Source: Streptococcus equinus
GTDB taxonomy: Bacteria; Bacillota; Bacilli; Lactobacillales; Streptococcaceae
DNA: 64,000 nucleotides
Reading direction: 5' to 3'
NCBI RefSeq assembly: GCF_900104225.1
Contig: NZ_FNJK01000001.1
Span: 248,001 to 312,000, forward strand
The position numbers and the translations under genes are program-made. This document shows, piece by piece, positions 50,733 to 59,944 of this stretch. A model generated the notes under the pieces. It was given only the letters and a program-made list of their open reading frames with translations, searched no databases and was not told the origin of the DNA. Position 1 is the first letter of the stretch. Every line of letters begins with the position of its first letter.

Positions 50733-50767
50733 ATTCCCATTCCAGCGGTTTTTATAAATGAAAATAA

Positions 50768-50811
50768 ACGCCTTAATTGCTATTAGTTTTAGCAGTTGAG
50801 GTGTTTTTTTA
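50768..50811 (+). terminator. malR terminator
   Basis: A 15-bp stem (50768-50782 with 50790-50804, three wobble pairs) is followed by TTTTTT. Confidence 0.85.
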
Positions 50812-50830
50812 TATTTTTTGCAAAAAATGA

Positions 50831-50859
50831 TTGACTTACGCAAACGCTTGCGTTATAAT
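50831..50859 (+). promoter_or_regulatory. malQ promoter with MalR-type operator in the spacer
   Basis: TTGACT (50831-50836), 17 bases, TATAAT (50854-50859). The palindrome ACGCAAACGCTTGCGT (50838-50853) fills the spacer exactly, as at malX. Confidence 0.85.
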
Positions 50860-50895
50860 TTGCAATGTAAAGATCGTTGATAAAGGAGAAAACAT

Positions 50896-52398
50896 ATGGA
50901 AAAACGTGCAAGTGGTGTACTGATGCATATCACATCATTACCCGGCAAACAAGGGGTGGGAACATTTGGTCAAGAAGCTTATAACTTTGTTGATTTCTTG
51001 GTTGAAACTGACCAAACATATTGGCAAATCCTACCATTAACAACGACTAGTTATGGTGACTCCCCTTATCAATCATTCTCAGCAACAGCTGGGAACACAC
51101 ATTTAATTGACTTAGAATTACTTTGTAAACAAGGTTACTTGGCAAAAGAAGATTTTGAAACAGTTAACTTCGGAGATGATTTAGAAAACGTAGATTATGC
51201 TCGTATCTTCGAAGCACGACGTCCAATTTTGGAGAAAGCAGTTGCAGAATTTATGCAAAATTCTGATAACCAAAAAGCTCTAGCAGAATTCGAAAAAGAA
51301 GCGACATGGGTGAAAGATTATGCTGAATTCATGGCAATCAAAGAGTTCTTTGGAAATAAAGCTTTGCAAGAATGGGATGATAAAGCAGTTGTTCGCCGTG
51401 AAGAAGCAGCTCTTGAAACTTATCGTGAAAAATTAAAAGACGTTATTACTTACCATAAAGTCACTCAATATTTCTTTTACCAACAATGGGCTGAACTTAA
51501 AGCTTACACTAATAAAAATGGTATTAAAATCATTGGTGACATGCCAATCTACGTCTCAGCTGACAGTGTTGAAGTTTGGACAATGCCTGAACTGTTCAAA
51601 GTAGACGCTGAAAAGAATCCACTTTGCATTGCTGGTGTCCCTGCTGATTCATTTAGTGATGATGGTCAACTTTGGGGAAATCCAATTTATGATTGGGAAA
51701 ACCACAAGAAAACAAATTATGCCTGGTGGGTTTACCGTATTAAAGAAGGTATCAAACTTTATGATCTTCTTCGTATTGACCACTTTAAAGGTTTCTCAGA
51801 TTATTGGGAAATTCGTGGCGATTACGAAACTGCAAATGATGGTAGCTGGCAACCTGGTCCAGGACGCGCTTTGTTTGATGTCGTACGTGACGAGCTTGGC
51901 GAACTTCCTATTATTGCAGAAAACCTCGGTTATATTGATGCCAAAGCTGAGCAATTGTTAACTGACACTGCTTTCCCAGGTATGAAGATTCTTGAATTTG
52001 GTTTCTATGATACCGAAGGTAAGAGTATCGATGCTCCGCATAACTGCAATAAAAATAGTGTTGCTTACAACGGCACACATGATAATGAAGTGGTCAATGG
52101 TTGGTACGATAACTTGACTGATGAACAAAAAGCATTTGTTGATGCTTATACACATCGTCATGAAGGTGAACCAATCACACAAACAATGCTTCGTACCTTG
52201 TTTGCAACGGTTAGTGATATTGCAATTGCGACTATGCAAGACATTCTAGACAAACCAGCTGAGTCTCGCATGAACATTCCAAATACTGTTGGTGGCAACT
52301 GGCAATGGCGTATGTTAAAAGAAGATTTGACAGATGAACGCAAAGCATTCTTGAAAGACATTACAGCACTATATTGCCGCAAAAATACATTTAAATAA
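50896..52398 (+). CDS. malQ: 4-alpha-glucanotransferase (amylomaltase)
   Basis: MalQ transfers glucan segments between maltodextrins and frees glucose. The 500-residue GH77 enzyme shows GDMPIYVSADSVEVW, DGQLWGNPIYDW, LRIDHFKGF with the catalytic Asp, PIIAENLG with the acid Glu, and NGTHDNEV. AAAGGAG precedes the ATG. It is followed after 21 bases by the phosphorylase gene, so malQ-malP form one operon. Confidence 0.96.
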   Translation: MEKRASGVLMHITSLPGKQGVGTFGQEAYNFVDFLVETDQTYWQILPLTTTSYGDSPYQSFSATAGNTHLIDLELLCKQGYLAKEDFETVNFGDDLENVDYARIFEARRPILEKAVAEFMQNSDNQKALAEFEKEATWVKDYAEFMAIKEFFGNKALQEWDDKAVVRREEAALETYREKLKDVITYHKVTQYFFYQQWAELKAYTNKNGIKIIGDMPIYVSADSVEVWTMPELFKVDAEKNPLCIAGVPADSFSDDGQLWGNPIYDWENHKKTNYAWWVYRIKEGIKLYDLLRIDHFKGFSDYWEIRGDYETANDGSWQPGPGRALFDVVRDELGELPIIAENLGYIDAKAEQLLTDTAFPGMKILEFGFYDTEGKSIDAPHNCNKNSVAYNGTHDNEVVNGWYDNLTDEQKAFVDAYTHRHEGEPITQTMLRTLFATVSDIAIATMQDILDKPAESRMNIPNTVGGNWQWRMLKEDLTDERKAFLKDITALYCRKNTFK

Positions 52399-52419
52399 AA
52401 AAGAAAAAGGGATATTATA

Positions 52420-54684
52420 ATGACAACTAAATTTACAGATTACGTAACTTCAAAAGGCCAAAAACTTGCTGAATTGAGCAATGAAGATATCTATGTAGCG
52501 CTTTTGCACTACGTTAAAGAATTAGCTGCCGAAAAACCAAAAAATACAGCTAAACGCAAAGTTTACTACATTTCTGCTGAATTTCTTATTGGTAAACTTT
52601 TGTCAAATAACTTGATTAACCTTGGTATCTATAAAGATGTTAAAGCTGAACTAGCTGCAGCAGGTAAATCAATCGCAGAAGTAGAAGATGTCGAACTTGA
52701 ACCATCACTTGGTAATGGTGGTCTTGGTCGTTTGGCATCATGTTTCATCGATTCAATGTCAACACTTGGCATCAACGGTGAAGGTGTAGGTCTTAACTAC
52801 CACTGTGGTCTATTCAAACAAGTCTTCGTTGATAACCAACAAGAAGCAGAAGCTAACTACTGGATTGAAAAAGATTCATGGCTTGTACCAACTGACATCA
52901 GCTACGATGTTCCATTTAAAGATTTTACACTTAAATCTCGTCTTGACCGTATTGATGTTCTTGGTTACAAACGTGATACTAAAAACTACTTGAACTTGTT
53001 TGATATTGACGGACTTGACTACGGTTTGATTCACGATGGTATTTCATTTGATAAGACTGAAATCAAGAAGAACTTGACACTCTTCCTTTACCCAGATGAT
53101 TCAGACCGTAATGGTGAATTGCTTCGTATCTATCAACAATACTTCATGGTATCAAATGCTGCACAATTGTTGATTGATGAAGCACTTGAACGCGGTTCAA
53201 ACTTGCATGACTTAGCTGACTATGCTTATGTTCAAATCAATGATACTCACCCATCAATGGTTATTCCTGAGTTGATTCGTCTTTTGACTGAAAAACATGG
53301 TCTTGAATTTGAAGAAGCAGTTTCAATCGTGAAAAGCATGGTTGGTTACACTAACCACACAATCTTGGCAGAAGCACTTGAAAAATGGCCTCTTGATTAC
53401 CTCAATGAAGTTGTCCCTCACTTGGTAACAATCATTGAAAAATTGAATAAACTTGTAGCTAGTGAATACTCTGACCCAGCCGTTCAAATTATTGATGAAT
53501 CTGGTCGTGTTCACATGGCTCACATGGATATTCATTTCTCAACTTCTGTAAATGGGGTAGCAGCACTTCACACTGAAATCCTTAAAAACAGTGAATTGAA
53601 ACCATTCTATGATATTTACCCTGAAAAATTCAACAACAAAACAAATGGTATCACATTCCGTCGCTGGCTTGAATTTGCCAACCAAGATTTAGCAGATTAC
53701 CTTAAAGAACTTATTGGTGATGAATACCTTACTGATGCAACTAAACTTGAAAAATTGTTAGCATTTGCTGATGACGAAGCTGTTCATACTAAATTAGCTG
53801 AAATCAAACACAATAATAAACTTGCACTTAAACGTTACCTTAAAGATAATAAAGGTATTGACCTTGATGAAAACTCAATCATTGATACACAAATCAAACG
53901 ATTCCACGAGTATAAACGTCAACAAATGAATGCTCTTTATGTCATTCATAAATACCTTGAAATCAAACGTGGTAACTTGCCTGAACGTAAGATTACTGTT
54001 ATCTTTGGTGGTAAAGCGGCACCAGCATACATTATTGCTCAAGATGTTATTCATTTGATTCTTTGTTTGTCAGAATTGATTAACAATGATCCAGAAGTTA
54101 ATAAATATTTGAATGTTCACTTGGTAGAAAACTATAATGTTACAGTGGCTGAACACTTGATTCCTGCAACAGATATTTCTGAACAAATTTCTCTTGCTTC
54201 TAAAGAAGCTTCAGGTACTGGTAATATGAAATTTATGTTAAACGGAGCTTTGACTCTTGGTACAATGGATGGTGCTAACGTTGAAATTGCAGAACTTGCT
54301 GGTATGGATAATATTTATACATTCGGTAAAGATTCAGATACTATCATTGATCTTTATGCTACTCAAGGTTATGTTTCAACTGATTATTATGAAAATGATC
54401 CAGTAATTAAAGAAGCAGTTGATTTTATCGTTAGTGATGAATTGGTTAAACATGGTAATGCTGAACGTCTTGAACGTCTCTATAATGAATTGATTAACAA
54501 AGACTGGTTCATGACATTGATTGACCTTAAAGAATACATTGCTGTTAAAGAACAAATGCTTGCTGATTACGAAGATCAAAAATCTTGGATGACTAAAGTT
54601 ATCAAAAATATTGCTAAGGCTGGTTTCTTCTCATCAGACCGTACAATCGAACAATATAACGATGAAATCTGGCACAGCAAATAA
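52420..54684 (+). CDS. malP: Glycogen/maltodextrin phosphorylase
   Basis: The 754-residue GT35 enzyme splits alpha-1,4-glucans with phosphate to glucose 1-phosphate. It has [29 protein letters not shown], and the pyridoxal phosphate site [14 protein letters not shown] with Lys604, followed by GTMDGANVE. It works with MalQ on imported maltodextrins. The sequence is slightly shorter than E. coli MalP (797), as usual in streptococci. A terminator ends the operon. Confidence 0.96.
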   Translation: MTTKFTDYVTSKGQKLAELSNEDIYVALLHYVKELAAEKPKNTAKRKVYYISAEFLIGKLLSNNLINLGIYKDVKAELAAAGKSIAEVEDVELEPSLGNGGLGRLASCFIDSMSTLGINGEGVGLNYHCGLFKQVFVDNQQEAEANYWIEKDSWLVPTDISYDVPFKDFTLKSRLDRIDVLGYKRDTKNYLNLFDIDGLDYGLIHDGISFDKTEIKKNLTLFLYPDDSDRNGELLRIYQQYFMVSNAAQLLIDEALERGSNLHDLADYAYVQINDTHPSMVIPELIRLLTEKHGLEFEEAVSIVKSMVGYTNHTILAEALEKWPLDYLNEVVPHLVTIIEKLNKLVASEYSDPAVQIIDESGRVHMAHMDIHFSTSVNGVAALHTEILKNSELKPFYDIYPEKFNNKTNGITFRRWLEFANQDLADYLKELIGDEYLTDATKLEKLLAFADDEAVHTKLAEIKHNNKLALKRYLKDNKGIDLDENSIIDTQIKRFHEYKRQQMNALYVIHKYLEIKRGNLPERKITVIFGGKAAPAYIIAQDVIHLILCLSELINNDPEVNKYLNVHLVENYNVTVAEHLIPATDISEQISLASKEASGTGNMKFMLNGALTLGTMDGANVEIAELAGMDNIYTFGKDSDTIIDLYATQGYVSTDYYENDPVIKEAVDFIVSDELVKHGNAERLERLYNELINKDWFMTLIDLKEYIAVKEQMLADYEDQKSWMTKVIKNIAKAGFFSSDRTIEQYNDEIWHSK

Positions 54685-54700
54685 ACAATAGTTTAAATAA

Positions 54701-54731
54701 GCGAGGTTGTTAAAGCAACCTCGCCTTTTTT
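54701..54731 (+). terminator. malQP terminator
   Basis: GCGAGGTTG pairs with CAACCTCGC, followed by TTTTTT. Confidence 0.9.
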
Positions 54732-54780
54732 ATGTATATACAGAAAAATACAAAAATAATGAATTTTTATAAAAATAGGG

Positions 54781-54809
54781 TTGACAAATGTATAAATATT
54801 AAATAAAAT
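54781..54809 (+). promoter_or_regulatory. Promoter of first amino-acid-binding lipoprotein gene
   Basis: TTGACA (54781-54786), 17 bases, TAAAAT (54804-54809). Short palindromes TGTATATACA (near 54734) and ATGTATACAT (54808-54817) flank it and may bind a regulator. Confidence 0.78.
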
Positions 54810-54842
54810 GTATACATATCAAAAAGAAAAGAGAAAATGACT

Positions 54843-55661
54843 ATGAAAGTAAGTAAAATGTTTGGTGGGTTAGCTCTTGTTGCTTCAGCTTTTCTATTGA
54901 CAGCTTGTGGCTCAGGAAATCAAAAAGATACATCAGTTTCAGATATTAAAGATAAAGGAACTCTTGTCGTTGCTATGAATCCAGAATTCGCTCCTTTTGA
55001 ATTTAAAACTTTAGTTGATGGCAAAGATACTATTGTTGGTGCGGATGTAGAGATTGCAAAAGCTATCGGTGAAGAGCTTGGTGTTAAAGTGAAATTCTCT
55101 TCAATGTCATTTAACAATGTTTTGGCAAGTCTTCAATCAGGTAAAGCTGATGTGGCTATCTCAGGTATTTCAGCAACGCCTGAACGTAAAAAAGCTTATA
55201 ATTTCTCAGAAGCTTATTATGAATCTGAAAATGTTGTATTGATTAAGAAAACAGATCTTGATAAATATACAAAAACAAATTCATTAGACGGATTGTCAGT
55301 TGGAACACAAAAAGGATCTATCCAAGAAAATGTGGCTTCTGAACAATTGAAAGGTTCAAAAGTTGTTGCTTTGACACAAAATGGCGAAATGATTAATGAA
55401 TTGAAAAATGGTCAAATCCAAGCAGTTGTCCTTGAAAAACCAATTGCAGAAGGTTACGCTGCTAATAACGATGATTTGACAATTGCTAATATCAAGTTGA
55501 AAAATGATGACGCGGATGCTTATGCTGTAGCACTTCCTAAAGGTGACGACAAATTGACTAAAGAGGTCAATAAAGTTATCAAAGACTTGAAAGATTCAGG
55601 GAAAATTGATCAATTTGTTCAAGAAGCATATGCTTTGTCAACTAGTGAATCAAGTAACTAA
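54843..55661 (+). CDS. Amino acid ABC transporter substrate-binding lipoprotein, paralogue 1
   Basis: The 272-residue lipoprotein has lipobox LLTAC and a family-3 binding domain (LVVAMNPEFAPFEFKT, GADVEIAKAIGEELGV, SGISATPERKKAYNFSEAYY). It would bind a polar amino acid. The start at 54843 has GAGA eight bases upstream; ATG 54837 is too close to it. No permease or ATPase is nearby. A second, closely related lipoprotein gene starts 12 bases downstream. Confidence 0.9.
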   Translation: MKVSKMFGGLALVASAFLLTACGSGNQKDTSVSDIKDKGTLVVAMNPEFAPFEFKTLVDGKDTIVGADVEIAKAIGEELGVKVKFSSMSFNNVLASLQSGKADVAISGISATPERKKAYNFSEAYYESENVVLIKKTDLDKYTKTNSLDGLSVGTQKGSIQENVASEQLKGSKVVALTQNGEMINELKNGQIQAVVLEKPIAEGYAANNDDLTIANIKLKNDDADAYAVALPKGDDKLTKEVNKVIKDLKDSGKIDQFVQEAYALSTSESSN

Positions 55662-55673
55662 GGAGAAAATGAT

Positions 55674-56483
55674 ATGAAGAAGTTTTTAGGAGGTTTGTTT
55701 CTACTTTTAGCATTAGGAACGATGACAGCTTGTTCAACGTCAGGAACAAGTCAAAAAAGTATTCAAAATAAAGGTAAAATCGTCATCGCGACGGAATCAG
55801 AATTTGCACCTTTTGAATTTAAAACTTTAATTGATGGAAAAGATACCTTGGTTGGTGCAGATATTGAACTAGCTAAGGCAATTGCTAAAGAATTGGATGT
55901 TAAAGCTGATTTTTCAGTGATGTCCTTCAATAACGTTCTCGCTTCTGTGACTTCTGGTAAAGCTGATATCGCTATTGCGGGAATTTCAGTGACAGATGAA
56001 CGTAAAAAAGCTTACGAGTTCTCAGATGCTTATTATGAAGCAGAAAATGTCGTGATTCTTAAAAAAGCTGATTTAGCGACTTATACAAGTCTTGAAAGCT
56101 TGGCAGGAAAATCTGTTGGTGCACAAAAAGGGTCAATTCAAGAAAACATTGCTAAAGACCAATTACCAAGTTCAAGTCTAGTTTCACTAACTTCAAACGG
56201 TGAAATGATTAATGAATTGAAAAATAATCAACTTCAGGCAGTTGTGCTAGAAAAAGCGATTGCTGAGGGCTATATTTCTCAAAATCCTGATTTAGCCATC
56301 GCAGATATGCCATTGAAATCAACTGATACAGATGCTTATGCTGTAGCCTTTGCTAAAGGAACTGATAAAAAGTTAATTGCTTCTGTGAATAAAGTTATCA
56401 AGAAAGCTAAGAAATCAGGTGAGTTTGATGCTTGGATTGAAAAAGCTTCAACTTACACGCAGAGTAGTTCTGAATCAGAATAA
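55674..56483 (+). CDS. Amino acid ABC transporter substrate-binding lipoprotein, paralogue 2
   Basis: The 269-residue lipoprotein (lipobox TMTAC) is a close paralogue of the preceding one, sharing APFEFKTLIDGKDTLVGADI and the DERKKAYEFSDAYYEAENVV region. AAGGAGAAA precedes the ATG, and the gene is co-transcribed with paralogue 1. A terminator follows. Confidence 0.9.
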   Translation: MKKFLGGLFLLLALGTMTACSTSGTSQKSIQNKGKIVIATESEFAPFEFKTLIDGKDTLVGADIELAKAIAKELDVKADFSVMSFNNVLASVTSGKADIAIAGISVTDERKKAYEFSDAYYEAENVVILKKADLATYTSLESLAGKSVGAQKGSIQENIAKDQLPSSSLVSLTSNGEMINELKNNQLQAVVLEKAIAEGYISQNPDLAIADMPLKSTDTDAYAVAFAKGTDKKLIASVNKVIKKAKKSGEFDAWIEKASTYTQSSSESE

Positions 56484-56494
56484 TGAAGTGAAAA

Positions 56495-56523
56495 GAAACT
56501 GAGGGTTATTGCTCTCAGTTTTT
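56495..56523 (+). terminator. Terminator after binding-protein pair
   Basis: AAACTGAG pairs with CTCAGTTT, followed by T. Confidence 0.78.
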
Positions 56524-56569
56524 CCTTACGAATGGTAAAATAATCTTAGAAAGTCAAAAGAGGTAAGCG

Positions 56570-57679
56570 ATGAAATTACCACGATTTGGAGTTGAAGAAT
56601 GGCTCAATAGCCACGAAAGAGAAGCTGTGTATGACATTGCAGGTGTGTCAATAGAAGCTCTAACATTGCAAGAATTATTTGAATTGACAGGGGAGTCTGA
56701 AACGTCTTTTTATCAGGAATTACTTGCTAAAAAATTAAATTATGGCTGGATTGAAGGGGCTCCAGAATTTAAAAAGGCGGTCAGTCAATTATATGAATCT
56801 GTGACTGAAAATCAAATTCTCCAAACTAACGGTGCCACGGGTGCGAATATGCTGGTTTTGTATGGTTTGATTGAACCTGGGGATCATGTGATTTCTTTGT
56901 ATCCAACTTACCAACAACTTTATGATATTCCAAAATCTTTGGGAGCAGATGTTGATTTATGGCAGGTCCGTGAAGAAAATAAGTGGTTACCAGATTTAGC
57001 AGAACTTCGTCAATTGATTCGTCCAAATACCAAAATGATTTGCATTAATAATGCCAATAACCCGACGGGTGCTGTTATGGATGATGACTATTTGTGTGAA
57101 TTAGTCGCTATTGCTAGATCTTGCGGAGCTTATATTTTGGCCGATGAGGTTTATCGTCCTTTTACGGACACAAAAGTTTCGTCGATTATTGATTTGTATG
57201 AAAAGGGGATTTCGGTAAATAGTCTTTCTAAGACCTTTTCACTGCCAGGAATTCGTGTCGGCTGGGTGGCCGCTTGTGATAAAGTAACTGATATTTTGCG
57301 TGATTATCGCGACTATACCATGATTTGTGCGGGTGTGTTTGACGATATGGTTGCTAGCTTAGCTTTGAAACATAAGGACGTAATTCTAGAGCGTAATCGC
57401 AAAATCATCAGACAGAACCTTGAAATTCTTGACAAATGGATAAAAAAAGAGAAAAAAGCTTCCTATATAAGACCAGCAGAAGTGCCGACTTCATTTGTCA
57501 AATTGGAGGTTGATTGTCCAATTGAAGAATTTTGCCTGACTCTGCTCAAAAATTACGGTGTCTTATTGGTTCCTGGAAACCGTTTTGAGCGAGAAGGATA
57601 TGTTAGATTAGGATATTCATGTAAAAAAGAGACTTTAGAAAAGGGACTAGAGTTACTATCTTTATGTTTAAATGAATGA
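56570..57679 (+). CDS. Class I/II PLP-dependent aminotransferase
   Basis: The 369-residue enzyme has ATGANMLVLYGL, NANNPTGAVM with the PLP-binding Asn, ADEVYRPF with Asp and Tyr, and the PLP lysine Lys221 in NSLSKTFSLPGIRVGW. AAGAGGTAAG lies before the ATG. It sits between paralogous amino-acid-binding genes, so it may act on the imported amino acid; substrate is unknown. Confidence 0.88.
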   Translation: MKLPRFGVEEWLNSHEREAVYDIAGVSIEALTLQELFELTGESETSFYQELLAKKLNYGWIEGAPEFKKAVSQLYESVTENQILQTNGATGANMLVLYGLIEPGDHVISLYPTYQQLYDIPKSLGADVDLWQVREENKWLPDLAELRQLIRPNTKMICINNANNPTGAVMDDDYLCELVAIARSCGAYILADEVYRPFTDTKVSSIIDLYEKGISVNSLSKTFSLPGIRVGWVAACDKVTDILRDYRDYTMICAGVFDDMVASLALKHKDVILERNRKIIRQNLEILDKWIKKEKKASYIRPAEVPTSFVKLEVDCPIEEFCLTLLKNYGVLLVPGNRFEREGYVRLGYSCKKETLEKGLELLSLCLNE

Positions 57680-57726
57680 ATTTTTATTCAAAAATCATTG
57701 ACTAATCGTTCAAAAATGGATAAAAT
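57677..57726 (+). promoter_or_regulatory. ARG-box-like palindrome and promoter of paralogue 3
   Basis: TGAATTTTTATTCA (57677-57690) fits the ArgR core TGAATWWWWATTCA at every position and overlaps the aminotransferase stop. The promoter TTGACT (57698-57703), 17 bases, TAAAAT (57721-57726) follows at once. Confidence 0.65.
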
Positions 57727-57757
57727 AGAGATAATATTAAGAGAAGAGAGAATAAAT

Positions 57758-58579
57758 ATGAAAATTAAAAAGCTTGTTCTAGGGGCACTTGCGCTTGTTA
57801 GTGTGTGTTCTTTGGCTGCTTGTGGATCTTCATCTAATGAAAATTTACAAGATAAGATTGAGAAAAAAGGTAAACTAGTTGTCGCTATTAGCCCAGACTA
57901 CGCGCCGTTTGAATTTAAAGCTTTGATCGATGGTAAAGACACTATTGTTGGTGCTGATGTTGAGTTGGCTAAAGCGATTGCTGATGAACTTGATGTTAAA
58001 CTTGAATTATCTTCAATGAGTTTTGACAATGTGCTTTCAAGCCTTCAAACAGGAAAAGCAGATATGGCGATTTCAGGATTGTCTGCAACAAAAGAACGTA
58101 AAAATGCATATGATTTTTCAGATGCTTACTATGAAACAGAAAATGCTGTTTTAGTTAAGGCAAGTGATCTTGATAAATATAACTCAATTGATAGTTTGTC
58201 AGGTCTTAAAGTAGCTGTTCAAAAAGGAACAATTGAAGAAGGCTTGGCTAAAGAACAATTGAAAGATTCAAAAATCATTTCTTTGACAGCAATGGGTGAG
58301 GCTATTAACGAATTGAAATCTGGTCAAGTTCAAGCAGTTGACCTTGAAAAACCAGTTGCCGAAGGATACCTTTCACAAAACTCAGATTTAGCGCTAGCTA
58401 ATTTTGCATTGAAAACAAGTGACGGTGATGCTAAAGCTGTAGCAATGCCAAAAGGTAGCGGAAAACTTGTCAAAACGGTTAATAAAGTTATCAAAAAATT
58501 AGCCAAAGAAGATAAATATAAGCAATTCATTTCAGATGCTGCACAACTTACAGGCGATGCGGTTGATGAAGATGAATAA
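57758..58579 (+). CDS. Amino acid ABC transporter substrate-binding lipoprotein, paralogue 3
   Basis: The 273-residue lipoprotein (lipobox SLAAC) resembles paralogues 1 and 2 (APFEFKALIDGKDTIVGADV, SGLSATKERKNAYDFSDAYY). Start ATG 57758 follows GAAGAGAG; twenty upstream codons of the same frame are promoter DNA. The ARG-box-like site suggests control by arginine, so it may bind arginine or a related amino acid. It has no transport partner genes nearby. Confidence 0.88.
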   Translation: MKIKKLVLGALALVSVCSLAACGSSSNENLQDKIEKKGKLVVAISPDYAPFEFKALIDGKDTIVGADVELAKAIADELDVKLELSSMSFDNVLSSLQTGKADMAISGLSATKERKNAYDFSDAYYETENAVLVKASDLDKYNSIDSLSGLKVAVQKGTIEEGLAKEQLKDSKIISLTAMGEAINELKSGQVQAVDLEKPVAEGYLSQNSDLALANFALKTSDGDAKAVAMPKGSGKLVKTVNKVIKKLAKEDKYKQFISDAAQLTGDAVDEDE

Positions 58580-58589
58580 ATAAAGGAGG

Positions 58590-59111
58590 CTGGGACAAAG
58601 TACCCAGTTTCTTTGTTTACATAGTGATTATTGACAAGGTCAACAATCTGGCGATAGATTGTTGGAGGTCTCTGTCAAGAAATATTAAAACAGCGATTAC
58701 TGACTTTATTTTCCCATGCACAATTGATTAAGCACTTTTTGACGTAGATTTCCAACCTCAAACAATTTTCAATTGTTTGAGCAATCAATCACTGCTGAGT
58801 GGGTCCTAATGTGCTGATAAATCAGCTTTTACAACCCTTTTTTGACATCAAGTTGCGCTTGACTTCATTTCCCACCTCAAAAGCTTCCCCAAGCTTTTGA
58901 GTCATGCGGGGGTGAGTTATAAAGGTTCGGAGAACTTTTATAATCGGGAAATAAAGCTTACGAAGTAAGTGTCAAAAACGATCTTGGAATAGACCGTTTT
59001 AGGTCAGTAACAAGAAATTGAGGCTTGCTGAGAAATCAAGTTTCTGCGAAACTACTGATTCGCTTTTTAATTTTTAGGCTCATGAATAAAGTCTGCAGTG
59101 GAGACTTTATT
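58590..59111. repeat. Gene-free cluster of at least ten hairpins
   Basis: No gene is supported in the 799 bases between 58579 and 59379. Inverted repeats follow one another: 58590-58607, 58641-58664 (8 bp), 58757-58781 (11 bp, three-base loop), 58813-58826, 58876-58901 (11 bp, loop CCCC), 58917-58943 (12 bp with one G-T), 58957-58969, 58975-59000, 59039-59053 and 59085-59111 (10 bp). The first resembles the GGCTGGGACAAA type found after many streptococcal and enterococcal genes and may end the upstream transcript. Arms differ in sequence, so the cluster is not a simple tandem repeat. Confidence 0.75.
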
Positions 59112-59170
59112 TGTCTCACTCTCTTTTATATCACCCCCCAAAAAAAACGACCACCATTGGCAGTCGTTCT

Positions 59171-59240
59171 TAGGAGATTATGAAAAAGAAAGTTTATTAG
59201 GATTGTCTATAGTATAGAGGGAGATTCTTAAAAAATCATA
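59171..59240 (+). repeat. 70-bp dispersed repeat, copy 1
   Basis: TAGGAGATTATGAAAAAGAA begins a 70-base block repeated at 60817 with few changes. A hairpin (AACGAC at 59146 with GTCGTT at 59163) precedes it. A tiny frame MKKKVY with its own SD lies inside. Confidence 0.8.
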
Positions 59241-59378
59241 ATTATCATGCCAGAAAATTTTTAATTATAAAAGTTTACTTGTAGCATAACTGAAATCATT
59301 TCTTTAAATTGAGATGTTACAATGACCCTGAGTTGAAGCGTGATTTAGCTCAAAATATGAACACAGAGGATATTTCTT

Positions 59379-59753
59379 ATGTTTACTGAGACTTTTAAAA
59401 ATGTTTTAAATCATGAGGGTGTTGTTTCGATAATGTCGTGGGGTGAAGAAATGCCGCATGTTACGTGCACTTGGAATTCTTATCTTGTTTTAAAGGGAGA
59501 TAATCGGATACTCTTGCCAGTAGCGGGGATGCATAGTACAGAAAAGGATTTAAAGGTTAATCCGAATCTTATTCTGACATGTGGTGCTCGTCAAGTAGAG
59601 GGATTTAACGGCTATCAAGGGACGGGGGTTAGAATATTAGGAACGGGTAGATTGGTCAATGAGGGCGCAGAATTTGACGAAATGAAAACAAAATTTCCAT
59701 TTTTGCGAAGTGTCTTGGAACTAACCGTTACAGAAGCAAAACAATTGCTATAA
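59379..59753 (+). CDS. Pyridoxamine 5'-phosphate oxidase-fold flavoprotein
   Basis: The 124-residue protein has the split-barrel FMN-binding fold pattern: EGVVSIMSWGEEMPHVTCTW, then ILLPVAGMHSTEKDL and ILGTGRLV. Such small proteins bind FMN or F420 and reduce unknown substrates. TTACAATG upstream gives a weak -10, and AGAGGA precedes the ATG. The pathway is unknown. Confidence 0.8.
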   Translation: MFTETFKNVLNHEGVVSIMSWGEEMPHVTCTWNSYLVLKGDNRILLPVAGMHSTEKDLKVNPNLILTCGARQVEGFNGYQGTGVRILGTGRLVNEGAEFDEMKTKFPFLRSVLELTVTEAKQLL

Positions 59754-59769
59754 TAATCACACGTGGTAA

Positions 59770-59809
59770 AAGCTGATTGGTGCTGATTTAGTCATCAGTT
59801 GGCTTTTTT
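59770..59809 (+). terminator. Terminator after the flavoprotein gene
   Basis: AGCTGATTGGTG can pair fully, with several wobbles, to CATCAGTTGGCT, then TTTTTT. Confidence 0.7.
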
Positions 59810-59824
59810 GTCAAGGTTACCATT

Positions 59825-59853
59825 TTGCAATTTTATTTTGAATATGATATAAT
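59825..59853 (+). promoter_or_regulatory. Promoter of alpha/beta hydrolase gene
   Basis: TTGCAA (59825-59830), 17 bases, TATAAT (59848-59853), with about 85 bases of leader. Confidence 0.78.
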
Positions 59854-59944
59854 GAAAAGAATAATACTATTATCAGTAGTGCAACAACAAACAACACGCA
59901 ACAGGTGGGGTATACAGTTAAAACGGAATGTAGGGTGATAGATT

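Noticed and set aside
59860..59944. Riboswitch in the leader of the alpha/beta hydrolase gene
   Set aside because: The leader is about 85 bases but no known riboswitch core or terminator could be recognised.
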